This document shows positions 1-11,812 of a stretch of DNA of 64,000 nt, one piece after another (position 1 is the stretch's first letter; every line of letters begins with the position of its first letter). The notes below the pieces were generated by a model. That model was not told where the DNA came from. It did not search any database and saw only the letters and a program-made list of their open reading frames with translations. The DNA comes from Sceloporus undulatus. Lineage: Eukaryota > Chordata > Lepidosauria > Squamata > Phrynosomatidae. The stretch is taken from positions 101,508,645 to 101,572,644 of the forward strand of contig NC_056524.1 in the NCBI RefSeq assembly GCF_019175285.1, written 5' to 3'. The position numbers were made by a program, and so were the translations under genes.

Positions 1-230
1 TGACATAAAAAAGCCATTTAAAAAGACTGTGTCTAATAGCCTCTATGGAGTCCTACTAAAACATAGCCAACTACTGTAATTTAGAGACTTTTTTACTTCA
101 ACCTGATGAGTCTTCAAGATGCAACAGTGATTAATGGCTTGTGGATATAGGATTCCATGATACTTTCAAAACAGAGATAATTGTATCCTACAACATCTTC
201 AATGCAGAAACTACACAAATGTACTACCAC

Positions 231-371
231 TCCCTTTTCCTTTTGTGTCGTGTCTTTTTAGATTGTAAGCCTGAGGGCAGGGAACCGTCTGACTAAAAGA
301 TTATATGTACAGCGCTGTGTAAATTTACAGCACTTTATAAATAAAGGTTAATAATAAATAATAATAATTGA
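231..371 (+). mobile_element. L2/CR1-group retroelement 3' end with (TAA)n tail
   Basis: The block runs from a pyrimidine-rich start through GATTGTAAGCCTGAGGGCAG and a TACAGCGCTGTGTAAATTTA section to a TAATAA tail. A near-identical copy is at 21361-21520 and reversed copies occur elsewhere in the window. Confidence 0.55.
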
Positions 372-552
372 TGATATCCTAAAGCAGTACATCTACTATA
401 GAAGCCACCTGAGATGTATGTATGGTAAAGCTGCTTTATTTTATGTTGCTGGGCAAGGAGTAGGGAGCTAAGTGTTTAAATGCTCCCCAACAATATTCTC
501 CAGCACACACAGTACAAAGCTCCTATATCAGGGAGATTTAGGCTTTTTAAAG

Positions 553-891
553 TACAGGTTAACTATTCCTTAACCAAACTGCTTGAGGCCAGAAGTGTTT
601 TGGATTTTTTCTGGATTTTTGAATATTGGCATATACATAATGAAATATCTTGGAGATGGGACCCAAGTCTAAACATGAAATTAATTTATGTTTCGTATGC
701 AGCTTATACGTATAGCCTGAAGGTAATTTTATTACACAACTTTTTAAATGATTTTGTGCATGAAACAAAGCTTGTGTACACTGAACCATCAGAAAGCAAA
801 GGTTTCACTGTCTCAGCCACCCATGTGGACAATTTTGGATTTTGGAATATTTCATAATTTGGAATTCCAGATAAGGCATACTCAGCCTGTA
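553..891. mobile_element. Tigger/pogo-type short DNA transposon, whole
   Basis: The element starts TACAGGTTAACTATTCC and ends CTCAGCCTGTA, with TA at both ends, as Tc1/mariner insertions leave. The interior words GCATATACATAATGA, GATGGGACCCAAGTCTAAAC and TGAACCATCAGAAAGCAAAG resemble a Tigger family I know from mammals. A truncated sister copy lies at 55541-55704. Confidence 0.7.
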
Positions 892-1214
892 TTATAAAAT
901 TCCTTACAACGCAGCTGAGGTGTGTGTGTGTGTCTTCCAACATGAAAAGGCAATGTAGTGCTTTTTTCAAATGACTCGGCTCAGGCATTTTTACTATTAT
1001 GTCAACATTTCTTTATATTACCTCAGTCCGCAAATGTTATAAATTATATTGAACTGTTAAATAAGCTCTTATAAAAAAGCAATGTTATTAATTTGGGTTA
1101 CCTTCAGCACCTCTGACATGCAGACCACAACATGCTCACGCTTTAACTTTTGTGTGGTATGCAACTCACCAGTGGCTATGGCCCAGTAAAGTTCTGATCC
1201 AGTCAATAACTCAC

Positions 1215-1325
1215 CACATGCTATGGCAGAGTAAGTAGGTGATCCTGGCACTTGCAGCAAAATTCGAAATGGAGCAACACGTGCATTAGAATCGAGCACA
1301 GCATCCAAAGCACCTACTAGACGAC
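1215..1325 (-). CDS. TBC1D8: TBC1D8 coding exon 2
   Basis: The exon opens after TTCAG with GT CGT CTA GTA, completing the split glycine, and encodes [21 protein letters not shown] through AIAC, ending one base into the next codon before GTGAGT. The next exon is not visible in bases 1-1214. Confidence 0.88.
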
Positions 1326-4300
1326 CTGAATGACAGGAACAGAAATGCGTATTAAAAATGAAGGATTCACTTGCAATACAACATTATTCCAAGAAAAATT
1401 ACATGACGTCTTCCAAAATTGATTTACACAAAAGAAGTACAGACAGAAACAAGGTCATAAAATAAAGTGAATGAGAAAGACCAGTTATGTGTCAGGTTTA
1501 CATGTTTTTGTCAGACTGCAGTGTTACATGTGAATCAAGTTTTTCAAATTTTGATAAAAGTTTGAAATCCAGTGTTCCTCAGTCTGAACATACAGACCTT
1601 GTTTTTTAAAAAAGTTGTTTCTACTGAAGATATTAGCCTAATAAACACTGGCTCTTGAGATGGATCAGTCTTAACACATTAATACCGCTCAGGACTGAAT
1701 TTCATTCAGTTTGGGGGGGAACTGGGGTGGAGTGAATAATTTGTACTATTTGAGCACATTTTATCTGTGTAAGTCATACAGCATTACTACTTTTTGTGCT
1801 TTCAGTTTTTGTGATAAAGTATTTAACCATCACCAAATATGTATTTAACCTTAATAGGTATTAATGTCAAACAAGTGACTGGAAGATTGCAGGCCTTGAC
1901 ACAGACGGAACAAAAATGCAAAGCAATATGCAAACATTTGGACTAAGGTCTAATGTGCACTACAGAAATAATGCAGTTTATTTAAATAACGCAAATCCTG
2001 AGATTCCGTAGGACAGAACCATGACAGTTAAAGCAGTGTCAAATAGCATTATTTCTGCAGTGCAGGTACAACCTAGAATAATGGTTTTTAAAATAAGATC
2101 ATCGGTAACTATTTCCAACTTATAGCATCGGTATATCAGCCTTGACCCAACATGGCATAGTGGTTTAAAGACTGCACTATGACTCTGGAGACCAGGGTCT
2201 GAATCCCCACTCAAAACCCACTGGGTGACCTTAGGCTAGTCACGAACTCTCAGCCTCAGAAAACCTTATGCCATAAGTCAGAAACAACATGGAGGCACAC
2301 AACAACAACAACACCAGCCTTTTTGACCTTACAGGTTGTGCATGAGGATATGGCCTGAGAAACATCAACAGTGAAACAGCAGAGAAAGCCACACAATTAT
2401 ATGGGTTTCCCCTTTCCTATTACAGTATATTTAATTCCTATTTCTCTTTCTGAATGACTGATCTCATCAGCCAGTTCCTCATTTTATTTTGTAATTTTAA
2501 ACATTCTATGGTCTTTATACTATTCACTGGCAAATACTGTAGGATTAATTTCTCACTGGCCATTTCATATGTTTTTAACTAGGAAATTAAAAAAACATAT
2601 GAACGGTTCAGTGGATAAGCAATTCTAGTGAACAGAACCTGCATTTCAGTACAACTGTTCTAGTTTTCTCTATGATCCTTGTGTAAAGTTTACTAATTAT
2701 GCCATAATTCTAGTGGCATACTCCTAAACACACACACACACATACACACACACATATATAAACACTGCATGGGGGAAGGAGTGTTAGTGAGAGGATAGTA
2801 GTATGTCAGAAAATTAGCAACTGAGTTGGTGCTCAGCCAAGAAAAAACTGTTTTTGGTGATAGGACATGCAGAGAAACACTTTCTTAACATGTAAGTAAG
2901 ATGAAAGTTCAACTGAGTTGAGTGATGCTCAATCCCAGGTAAGTGGAAAGAACTCCAACTACAGATTAGTATCTGTCTAATGTAATGCTTCTAATGTCAT
3001 CTAATTTCATGCTTCTGCATGGAAATACTCCCTGTCCCCACCTATTACAGCCACCCAAAAGCAGGGGACAGTAGAGCAGGGAATTCCCCACAAATGAGCA
3101 GTTGTGTGAGAGTGCTACAACAGATAACATCAGTCATATAAGGCAGCAGTGACTCTAGGGAGAGACCATCATCTTTTGTGGGGAAGGAGAATGACGTGAC
3201 ACCTGCCATGTGAATAGCTGTCTGGCCCAAATTGAGCCTGATCTAGCTGATCACACATCACAAAACGACACAGTAAACCTGAGGTTTCAGGGAAACTCTG
3301 GGGCTTCCCACGACTTTGCTAACTCTGGGGCAAAGTCATGTTAACTGGGAAACCCATAGTATTTCATTGGAAATTGCCGTACATCATGGAAACAGCCAGT
3401 ACTAGCGTCTTCCCATGCAGAGAAGACCAAGTCCAGTAAGATCTTGCTATTGCATGTTAATGATTAAATTACAGTACTTTAAAAACTGCCAAGAATTTTG
3501 ACACTATATTAACAAGAGTTCAGAAAAATGTATTTGATTACTCCATATGCACATGTCCTGTAGAGTCAACAACAACAGCTGTAGGGTGTAATGTGTATCT
3601 AAAAAACTTGTTTGCCTTAATTAACCTCATTTATGTCTTCAGTATTAAATATTACATCCTTAACATTCAAGGCAATTGAAAATATGACTAGATCTCTAAG
3701 ACAAAATTCATGCAACATAGTGTATAACCGAAATACCACAAGCCGTATTTTGGAAATTGCACTGAACACATTTGTATTATTTATATAAATTCTATTCTGA
3801 CTTCCTTTTTCTTAAAATCAAATCTGTTTTGTACATTCATTTTAAAATAAGTGCCTTTACATAAATCAACAGAGAAAATATTATTTTCAGACTTTGCAAA
3901 TGCATAGGCAGCCTCTACTTTACAGGAACATGCATATGCTACATAACCACTTGATAACATCTAGCTGCATTTGTCTTTATATATTTTAGCTATTGGGCAA
4001 AAAAGAGATCTTTGCATGTGGTGTGTGGCAGAAAATGTATGCATGCGGCTGAAGCCAGAGAATAAATGCATGGCTGAAAATGCCTTTGAAGACTGGACTG
4101 GTGGAAAGCAACTGGGCTGTAAGTTGAGAAGTTCCCAGAAAGTAAGTTGTTTGCACCTCACTGGTTAGCTTTAGACAATCGACTCACTTTCACATCAGAA
4201 CTACACAGAGGCTTACTTTACAGGATCGTTGTAACGATTACACTAAAATAAAACACTAAGACATAAATCTGATTGCTAAATCCTTCTCTAATGTTCTTTA

Positions 4301-7300
4301 AAAATTGTAATTCATTACAGTGTTTAAAATGTTTTATTTCACAGTAAAAGCTCATGTTTTTTTAATATCAAAAGTAATGAGAATAATATTTTTTTTCAAT
4401 AGTTAGATTGCAGTCCTATGCACCCCTGAAGGTGCCAGATTCTGTGTGATTTTGAAAGCTAAGCAGGGTCAGGCCTGTTTTAGTACTTAGGAGGGAGATC
4501 ATTAGAGAATATCAAGTGATGTAGTCTATAGCGAGAGGAAGGCAATGGCAAACGTCCTCTGAATAAATCTTGTCAAGAAAACACCATGATAAGATCGCAT
4601 TAGTTTGGAGTTGACTTAAAGGAATATAACAAGGACCCAGAGAACAGAACAAAGCAGGAACTGTAATGTAGCATTAATGCTTCAAAACTATTTGCCCTTT
4701 ATTTGAGCAAGTCATTTTTGTCAAATGCCCAACTCTAGACTAAATGCATGGATAGCAAAAAGACCCCCCCCCCCCCCAAAAGAAAGAAATCACACACAAA
4801 AATTGCCACTTGCCTAGGCCCAATCATAGGTAGGTTTGGAAGAGACGCCAAGGGCCATCCAGTCCAAACCCCTGCCATGCAGGAATACACAATTAAAGCA
4901 GCCCTGACAGATGGTCATCCAGTCTCTGTTTTAAAAAATCCCACCACACTCCAAGGCAACATAGTCCACTACTGAACAGCTGTTACTATCGAAAAGTTCT
5001 TCCAATGTTTAGGTGGAATGTCTTTTTCTGCAGTTTGAATTCACTGCTCTGTGTCCTAGTCAGTGGCATTACTGCCCAGGGTGTCACCCGGGGGGGATGC
5101 CTCTGCGGGGGCAGAGCCAAAAGGCCTCACCCTCTCACCTCAGTGCCATGCACCACTATACTCATGAGTAGAACAGTATGTGGCAGGGAGGTGGAGAGTG
5201 TGCTGTACTCTCCTTTGTTGCCACACGCTGCTGTACTCATAAGCAGAATGGTGTGTGGCAGGGCTGCGCTCAACTAAGTGTCATCCCTCTTTTGGGGCGT
5301 CACTCGGTGTGGTTTGCACCCTCCTTGTGATGCCATTGGTCCTAGTCTCTGGATCATCAAAAACCAAGCTTGCTCCATTCTCAATATGACATCTCTTCAA
5401 ATATTTAAACATGGCTAACCCTACCTTCCCCAGGCTAAAAATACCCAGCTTCCCAAGCCACTCTCATGGGGCCTGGTTTCCAGATCCTTCCTCATTTTGG
5501 TCACTGTCCTCTGGACTTGTCCAGTTTGTCAATATCCTTCTTGAATGATGGTGCCCAGAACTGGACACAATATTCCAGGTAAAATCAGACCAAAGCAGAA
5601 CAGACCATACTCGCTAACAATTCAACTTAGACAACAATCCTATGGTCATAAGTCCATAAGCTCCTTTTATCCCAGGTCTTTGGTGAAACCACTACCACTA
5701 CCATTCCAGTCATGGCAGTGGTTTCCAGAGTGATCTCTTTCTATTGGTCAGACTCAGAACTCAGATCTCAAAGAACTAAAAAGACTTCTGGAGACGTGAT
5801 GATGTTCAGGGAACTGGAAAGATATTCTGGATGCAAACCTGTATCAGCTCTAACAGGGAAGGAAATTTAAATGTAGCTATACAGTACATTGTGGTTTGGA
5901 TCTTAAAACTATTCAGACATCAGAAAGACTCCTTAGATTACACTATTTTTGTTGTTATTGTTGTGCGCATTCAAATTGTTTCCGATATACAGCTACCCTA
6001 AGGTGTACCTACTATAAGGTTCTCTTGGCAAGATCTGTTCAAAGGAGATTCGCCTTTGCCTTTCTCTGAGCTGAGAGAGTGTGACTTATTATAGGGTTTT
6101 CTTGGCAAGATTGATTCAAGATTTGCCACTGCCTTCCTCTAAGGCTCAGAGTATGATTTGCCCAAAATCAACCAGTGGGCATCCATGGCTGAGTGGAAAT
6201 TTGAACCCTTCTCTCCCAGAGTTCTAACCCAACAGTCAAACTACTATACCACAGTGGCTCTTGTTATCAAATATGAAGCTTCAAAAAGCAAGCTTTCAAA
6301 AAAGTTTAATTTAAAACTCTGTAATAATGTCTGTTGTGATACATTTCACACAAAACACTGTGAGATTTAAAGAACTGTATCTCACATATTATTTACTGCC
6401 AAGTTTTTCCCCCTCAGCACTTTATGGAACTACCATTTTATCCATACTTAAATCTGATTTCGATTGCAGGAAGGACTTTGGACAATATATTGTATTTAAT
6501 TCTCTGATCTCCATTAAATAATCTCAATGGTGAAAGCAGTCATTCAGATTATGACCTTTTGAACAGTGATTTTCTGAGCACTGTGTACCACACTGGCATA
6601 TCAGAAATAATTTCATTTAGTGCAGTTCATGGATTTCCAAGTATATACACACAACAACAACAACAACAACACTTGGGACAATGAATATTAGGAGCACATA
6701 TATGAGACCTCACATAGGATTTCCTCATACGAATTATGTTTAGTTTCCCTTAATAACTGTTCAAGGGAACAATAAATGAATGCTTTGCTGGGGAAGAATA
6801 AATATGGATCTGGGAGAAATGAATTTAGGAGTCTAGCCAGGGCATGAAATAATTATTTGTTTTTCCGTAACATCTCATATTTCCCCCCCTAACATTTCAT
6901 ATATTCATCTCAAGCTGAAGCTATCTCAATACTATCAACTCTGTAAGTTAATTCTGCACAGTGTGAAGAAATAATATGGGTAAATATTTGCTTTGTCAGT
7001 TCATTTCTACAAACATCTAAGCAGATGGGAAAAATCAATGCATAGCATGGCACTGAAGAAAATTTTGGGTCAAGAATGGGATGAAGAAGTAATTTTAGGG
7101 TCTGGTGCTCAACCCACCACTGCCTTGGAATCAGTTTATAACCCTGAGTGACTAGTGTGCATTCTGTGAAATTGTTCTTGTACTGCAGCAGCAACTGTGC
7201 AGGCAAAGGACTGATCAGTATTTTAGGGCTCAGGCCGCCACCACACCTTGTACTCTCTAGCTTTGTCATGACCTTTGACTCCAGTTGAACATTCAAATTC

Positions 7301-10300
7301 CTACAATGGGCAGCCAAACAACTCCATGAAATTTGCAAGTAGAAAGCTGGGACAACAGCATTCCTCTTTTGTTTTTGCCTCAGTACCTGGTGTTCAGAAG
7401 GCTTCACTGCCATTTTATTACCAACTGGAATTGCCATGATCAAGTAGTCATTGAGACTTCACATCTTGGTTACTGCCAAGTACACTACCTGGGGTGACCC
7501 TTGAAGAGTGACCAAGAGCTTCAGATGTTCCAACATGCAGCAACTAAACTGTTAACTGGTGCATGGCATGATCATCATATTACTGAGAAATTGCCAGTTT
7601 CTTTCTGAGTCTAATTGAGAATGTGGGGTTTTAATATTAAAGCCAGTGTGGCGTAGTGTTGAGTGTTGGACTATGACTCTGAAGAGTAGGGTTTGATTCC
7701 CAGCTCAGCCACAGAAGCCCACTGGATAACCTTTTGCAAGTCACAAGCTCTCAGCCTCAGGGAAGGCAATGGCAAACCTCCTCTGGACAAATCTTGACCA
7801 AAAACCCCCAATAACAAACAAACCCATGAAAGGTTTGTCTTGGGGTTGCCATATGTCAGAAATGACTTGAAGGTAAACAACAACAAATAGGTGTGTCCTG
7901 GCTACCTAGTTGACAACCTGCCTCATTATGAACATGTCCATCTGCCAAGATCTTGAAGGGAAGCCCTCTTGAGAATACCAAAACCTGTGCACATGAAAGA
8001 AGGCTTTCTCCAGCAGGGCTGTAGAATTCAAATTATGTTAGTCTGTAGAATCAGTATGTAGAAAAATCTTCTAGCACTTTTGAGACTAACTAAAGAAAGA
8101 GGTTGGCAGCATGAGCTTTTGTAGACTTGAGCCGACTACCTCAGATGCATCTGGCTTACCACTCCACTAAATGCATCTGAGGAAGTCTACAAAAGCTCAT
8201 GCTGCCAACTTCTTTCTTTCAGTTAGTCTCAAAGGTGCTACAAGATCTCGCTACAGTCAGTAGAATGTACTGTACTCTTCTCAGAGGCACAACCAGTTTA
8301 AGGGGCAAAGACACATCTCTTCAAACTGACCTTTTAAACTTTTTAAAAATGTTTATTGGCTACTTTTATTTCAATGGTCTTATTTGTGTATTTGCAGTGA
8401 TGTTTATAATGGTTCTTTATTTTATTATTTATTATAAATTGATTTTAAAACTCTTTTAACTGTAATATATTTAATTCTTTTTAAGGGGGGGGAGATATTG
8501 TAATTTTATGTATTATATTGTATGTGGACGTTTTAGTGTCTTGCTACAGAGGAGTGGGATATTAATAAAAGTTTTATTTATTTTATTTATTATTCTATGG
8601 CTCACTTTGTTTTTAATGATGTTGTTAGCTCCCTGAAGTGGAAAGGCAGGGTGGGGAAATCCAGTTAAATAAAGATATGGGGTGGAACAGATAGGAGGAA
8701 TGTTGGGTGCTGCTTAAGAACATGGTGGGAGCGGCATGAGAGAATGAATCCATTTGCAGCTTTCCCACTTTGTTCCCTGCTGCATGCAACCATCCAACTT
8801 CATCACAGTGTAAATCCAGACATATAGAGCATTAGGGTTTTATCTGTTGGGCACGAATCCTCACTCTGAAGGGCCTGTCTGAGGTTTCAGGTAACAGTAC
8901 TGTACATGGCTGTTATTAAATAAGTCTGGAAAACAGCCTGAGAGAATAACATTGTTTAAAAATGTGGCACTGGCACTTCTTTTTTTCTGGCTTAGGGAGA
9001 GATGAATAATTTGACCATAACAGCACAACAGAGTAAGAGTCTACACCAGAGTTGCACCTGCGGCTGTCCGATACTGGAAAAGGCAAAGAGCGTGGGACGC
9101 TACGACCAATAACTTCCAATGAGAGGAAATATTAAGATAATTAAAAATACAGAAAATCTGTTTGAACTCGAGATATGCATCCAAAACAATAACCAAGACA
9201 TTTTTTAAAATTTACACCTCTCCCGAACATCAGCTTTTTCCTGATATCCAAAACAACTCATTCCTTAAAGAAAAACACAACTCTCCATGGTTGTTTGGAT
9301 CATTGGTTACTCACCATCTATATTTAGCCACCATTAAATTAGCTCCGTGAAAGCAGCGCTGCCTTAACCACTACTTTTTACTTTACTTGTATCTATAACA
9401 GAAATCGCAAACCACAAATGCAGTAGCACTCCTTTATCTTAAAAAGCATAGCAAACGCCAGTGTTTGTCCCTCACAATGCCCACCACTGCCTTGTCCGTA
9501 TTGTTCCTTATGGGGAATTCCTAACTCCAATTGCCTCTTGCAAAATACCACTTATTTCAATACCTCTTGCAAAATATCACTTATTATGCTGTGTGTATGT
9601 CACAGCCGGGCTGAAACATATACTATCCCTCTCCTTGGCTCAGTGTTATCTCAAAAAGTTAAGTTCCAAGGCCTTATGAACTGTGTGCTTTACATGTTTC
9701 CTATCTTGACCCCTTCTCCCCCAGAAACAGCTGTTGCAGCAGCAGGCACCTGAACAATAAGTCCTATTAGAGGAGTGCATTTTGAATGCAATAGCCTTGG
9801 CAAAGTAGCCATAATGGGCTTTCCAGGGAACTGAAGCCTTTTATCCTCTGCCAAGGCGGAGAAGGGGTTTCTTCTCTTCCCCTGCTATGCCCCTGAAATC
9901 AAAACCCCACCCCAAAGGACAAAAAGAAGTGAGGAAGACAGGAGGAAAGTGTAGTGTAGCGCATGGTGCAGTGTTGGACTAGGAACCTGAGAGGCCAGGG
10001 TTCAAATTCTGGCTCTGCCATGGAAACCCATTGGGTGACCCCCTGGGCAAGTCACACTCTCTCAGCCTCATGACGAACCAGCTCTGAAGAAACCTGCCAA
10101 GAAATGACTTGAAGGCACAAACAACAAGAAGAAGAACATGCAGGACCCCCTCTTTTTAGGAAACAGAAGGAAGAGCCTTGTTTCTTCCCCAGCAGAAGCA
10201 GAAGGACTAAGGGCTCCCTTCCTTCCCTTCAGGGAAGTTACTTCCTCCTCAGTTTCCAGTCTGAGGAAAGGGGGCTAAATAGCCCTCCTCACAAGCAGAG

Positions 10301-10697
10301 GCGTCCTCCTTTCTCCTGGACACGTCCTCCATTTCAACCTCCCCAAAAGGTCCTCCATTTTGAGCATGGCCAAGAAGCAAGGGTTTTGGCAGGGCTTTAA
10401 CTCTGTGACTGACTCTCTGCTATGGAATTCTGGGAGTTGGAGTTTGTTGTGGGGCCCAGAATTCCATAGCAGAGCGCCAGACAAAGAGTTGAAGCGGTTC
10501 CAAACCGGGTTATTCTCCCCCCAGTGTGGGCGCAGCCCCATAGCCCCGAACCGTGACGTCTGTCCCCCACCGGTGAATCGTCCCCCGCCGTCTCCGTGTC
10601 CCCGTCGGCGCTGGAGGATGAAGTATCCGCTGCTCTTGTGGGTGACCCAGAGCTTGAGGGCGCTTTTGAGGAGCACCTCCTCGGGCTTCAGCCACAT
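1215..10697 (-). CDS. TBC1D8: TBC1D8, 5' part only (coding exons 1-2); TBC-domain Rab GAP
   Basis: Two minus-strand coding exons join in phase: 10571-10697 (127 nt) and 1215-1325 (111 nt). The start ATG at 10697 opens with [11 protein letters not shown], which I recognise as the N-terminus of vertebrate TBC1D8, followed by a QRRRG block. Exon 2 reads [20 protein letters not shown] and ends in AIACG, closely like the human protein. The donor after exon 1 reads G|GTGGGG and the exon 2 donor reads G|GTGAGT; the exon 2 acceptor is TTCAG. Only about 79 of roughly 1,140 residues are present, so the GRAM domains, TBC domain and EF-hand region lie off the left edge. TBC1D8 belongs to the TBC family of Rab GTPase-activating proteins; its exact Rab target is not shown here. 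The intron is about 9.2 kb and full of repeats. TBC1D8 versus the paralogue TBC1D8B is decided by the N-terminal words and by the CNOT11-RNF149 neighbours. Confidence 0.9.
1957..2069. mobile_element. short copy of the CTGCAGAAATAATCC foldback family
   Basis: CACTACAGAAATAATGCAG at the left and ATTATTTCTGCAGTGCAG at the right form inverted ends around a 'CATGACAGTTAAAGCAGTG' core. Many copies occur in the window. Confidence 0.6.
2148..2313 (+). mobile_element. Sauria-type tRNA-derived SINE
   Basis: The tRNA-like head (GGCATAGTGGTTTAAAG, then GACCAGGGTCTGAATCC as the B-box region) leads to a body and a terminal AACAACAACA run. It lies in TBC1D8 intron 1. Confidence 0.75.
4416..4650 (+). mobile_element. 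5S-rRNA-derived SINE
   Basis: The head has GAAAGCTAAGCAGGGTCAGG and CCTGTTTTAGTACTTAGGAG, closely like the internal promoter region of 5S rRNA. The tail resembles the Sauria SINE body (GGCAATGGCAAACG, CTTGTCAAGAAAACACCATG). It is a SINE and not a functional 5S gene. Confidence 0.7.
4811..5620 (-). mobile_element. CR1-type LINE 3' part, split by a hAT insertion
   Basis: The reverse complement of the end near 5560 reads like the CR1 C-terminal words [10 protein letters not shown]. The region near 4850-4930 reads like the CR1 tail (TGCATGGCAGGGGTTTGGAC on the minus strand). A hAT element at 5061-5338 interrupts it. The copy is degenerate and 5'-truncated. Confidence 0.75.
5061..5338. mobile_element. 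hAT-type element with perfect 8-bp target duplication
   Basis: GTCCTAGT occurs at 5053-5060 and again at 5339-5346. The element begins CAGTGGCAT and ends ATGCCATTG, which are inverted. It inserted into the CR1 copy, so it is younger than that copy. Confidence 0.85.
5949..6262 (-). mobile_element. Sauria-type SINE, reversed, with internal duplication
   Basis: TTGTTGTTATTGTTG at the left and a tRNA-like head at the right (AACTACTATACCACAGTGGC) mark a reversed SINE. The segment 'TCTTGGCAAGAT...CTGAG' is present twice (about 6020-6080 and 6095-6150), which explains its extra length. Confidence 0.7.
7642..7888 (+). mobile_element. Sauria-type SINE inside the L2 fossil
   Basis: A full-length copy runs from GCCAGTGTGGCGTAGTG to ACAACAACAAA, with a B-box-like GGGTTTGATTCCC. 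Confidence 0.8.
8040..8253. mobile_element. foldback repeat, TTAGTCTCAAAGGTGCTACAA family
   Basis: Inverted arms of about 90 bases carry GGCAGCATGAGCTTTTGTAG on one side and its complement on the other around CAGATGCATCTG. Other copies: 15571-15705, 16391-16860 (split), 26757-26972, 54082-54282 and 59321-59430. Confidence 0.65.
9951..10133 (+). mobile_element. Sauria-type SINE
   Basis: The head GTGCAGTGTTGGACTAGG and the body CTCTCTCAGCCTCATGACG lead to an ACAACAAGAAGAAG tail. It lies about 440 bases downstream of TBC1D8 exon 1, inside intron 1. Confidence 0.75.
10285..10507. mobile_element. two repeat fragments beside TBC1D8 exon 1
   Basis: Bases 10285-10375 match the GTCCTCC/GGACACG family seen at 15878, 60650 and 62380. 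Bases 10389-10507 form a foldback with GGAATTCTGGGA and its inverse around TTGTTGTGG, matching the CTGCAGAAATAATCC family interior. Confidence 0.5.
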
Positions 10698-11060
10698 CGT
10701 TGGCGGTGGGCCTCCCTCCCGACCAGGGCTCCCGCGCTCTCACATCGTCCTCCTCGGCTCTCTCCCCAGGAGCCACCGCCACCGCCACGGCCCCCCTCCC
10801 TGCCTCCTCCCCGCCTCAGGAAGAAAGAGAGTCCTCCTCCTCCTCCTTCTCTCTCTCTCTCTGAGGGAGGCAGTGCCCAGGGAACCTGGCCTGGACGCCT
10901 CAGGAGGAGGAGGAGGAGGAGAAGGAGGAGGAGAGGGGAAAGGAAGCCCCGGCCTCCTCCTCCTCCTCCTCCTTCCCCCTCACAAACACACACTGCTCCA
11001 CACACACAACAACAACAACCACACCGTTCCTCTCTCCCAAAGAGTTAGGGCCGCCTCCTG
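10500..11060. promoter_or_regulatory. CpG-rich promoter and 5' UTR region of TBC1D8
   Basis: A CpG-dense stretch surrounds the TBC1D8 start codon. Upstream of the gene (higher coordinates) it passes into purine/pyrimidine-asymmetric runs of CCT/AGG repeats around 10830-10990. I see no TATA box at a useful distance. The extent is judged by eye. Confidence 0.6.
10571..10697 (-). CDS. TBC1D8: TBC1D8 coding exon 1
   Basis: This exon encodes 42 residues plus one base, starting [11 protein letters not shown] and ending GGGRFT with a split glycine codon. It sits in a CpG-rich region. A foldback repeat begins about 60 bases into the intron. Confidence 0.9.
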
Positions 11061-11084
11061 GCCTCAGGCTTCTTCTAGTAATTC

Positions 11085-11575
11085 TGACTGGGATGGAGGG
11101 GCCCAGGCTTCCTCATAGCTTTGGGACTCGGAGTATTATTATTAGTATTAGTATTATTATTATTCTATATGTTTATTTGAAGTCAGGGAGGGAGGGACAG
11201 GTTTCCTCATGGCTTTAGGATTATTGTTGTTGTTGTTATTATTATTATTATTTATTTGGAGCCAGGGATGAGGCGCAGGTTTCCTCATAGGTTTGGAATA
11301 ATAATAATAATAATCCCAAAGCTATGAGGAAACCTGTCCCTCCATCCCTGACTCCAAATTTTTATATATATATATATATGGAGTCAGGGATGAAGGGACA
11401 GGTTTCCTCAGCTTTGGGATTATTATTTGTTTGTTTGTTTGTTTGGAGCCAGGAATGGAGCAACAGTTTTTCTCATAGCTTTAGGATTACTGTATTATCA
11501 TCATCATCATTTGGAGCCAGGGATGGAGTGACAGGTTTCCTCATAGCTTTGGGATCATCATCATCATCCTTATTT
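11085..11575. repeat. minisatellite with microsatellite spacers and one inverted unit
   Basis: Seven units of a core, GGAGCCAGGGATGGAGGGAC then AGGTTTCCTCATAGCTTTGG, start near 11091, 11181, 11260, 11314 (inverted), 11380, 11443 and 11512. Each is separated by a different short tandem repeat (ATT, GTT, AAT, AT, TTTG, ATC). Confidence 0.85.
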
Positions 11576-11577
11576 AT

Positions 11578-11812
11578 TTGTTGCTGTGTGCCTTCAAGTG
11601 ATTTCCAATTTATGTGGACCCTAAAACATAGGGTTTTCTTTGGCAACTTTCTTCAGAGGGTTTTTCCCCTTGCTATCTATCGCCTGAGGCTGAGAGTGTG
11701 TGACGTCCCTAGGTCAGTGAGTTTACATGGCCAAGCCGGGATTTGAACCCTGGTCTTCCGGAGTCTTATTAGTCCAACGCTCCAATCACTACATCACGCT
11801 GCCTCTCATTAT
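11578..11812 (-). mobile_element. Sauria-type SINE, reversed
   Basis: It runs from TTGTTGCTGTGTGCCTTCAA to the tRNA-like head CACTACATCACGCTGCC. It follows directly on the minisatellite. Confidence 0.8.

Larger units (their letters stand above)
7400..8595 (+). mobile_element. L2-type LINE, C-terminal and 3' part, interrupted twice
   Basis: Bases 7454-7641 translate to a decayed version of the L2 block YCNALYLGLPLKSDRKLQ followed by LLTGA and HHIT. A SINE (7642-7888) and a foldback repeat (about 8040-8253) split it. The 3' end near 8340-8595 is AT-rich with a TTTATT tail. Stops occur throughout, so it is dead. The L2 part may extend left to about 6990. Confidence 0.65.

Noticed and set aside
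2160-2210. tRNA gene in SINE heads throughout the window
   Set aside because: A/B-box-like words are present but no complete cloverleaf; every case continues into the SINE body and CAA-type tail.
4427-4560. 5S rRNA gene
   Set aside because: Only the inner promoter part resembles 5S rRNA, it is diverged, lacks a terminator run at the right place and continues into a SINE body.
6910-7443. 177-codon open frame on the minus strand
   Set aside because: No recognisable domain; the plus strand beside and probably under it is a decayed L2-type LINE, so the frame is a chance shadow.
10360-11118. Long frames on both strands across the CpG-rich region (up to 252 codons)
   Set aside because: They arise from GC-rich, low-complexity CCT/AGG runs and overlap the real TBC1D8 exon in other frames.
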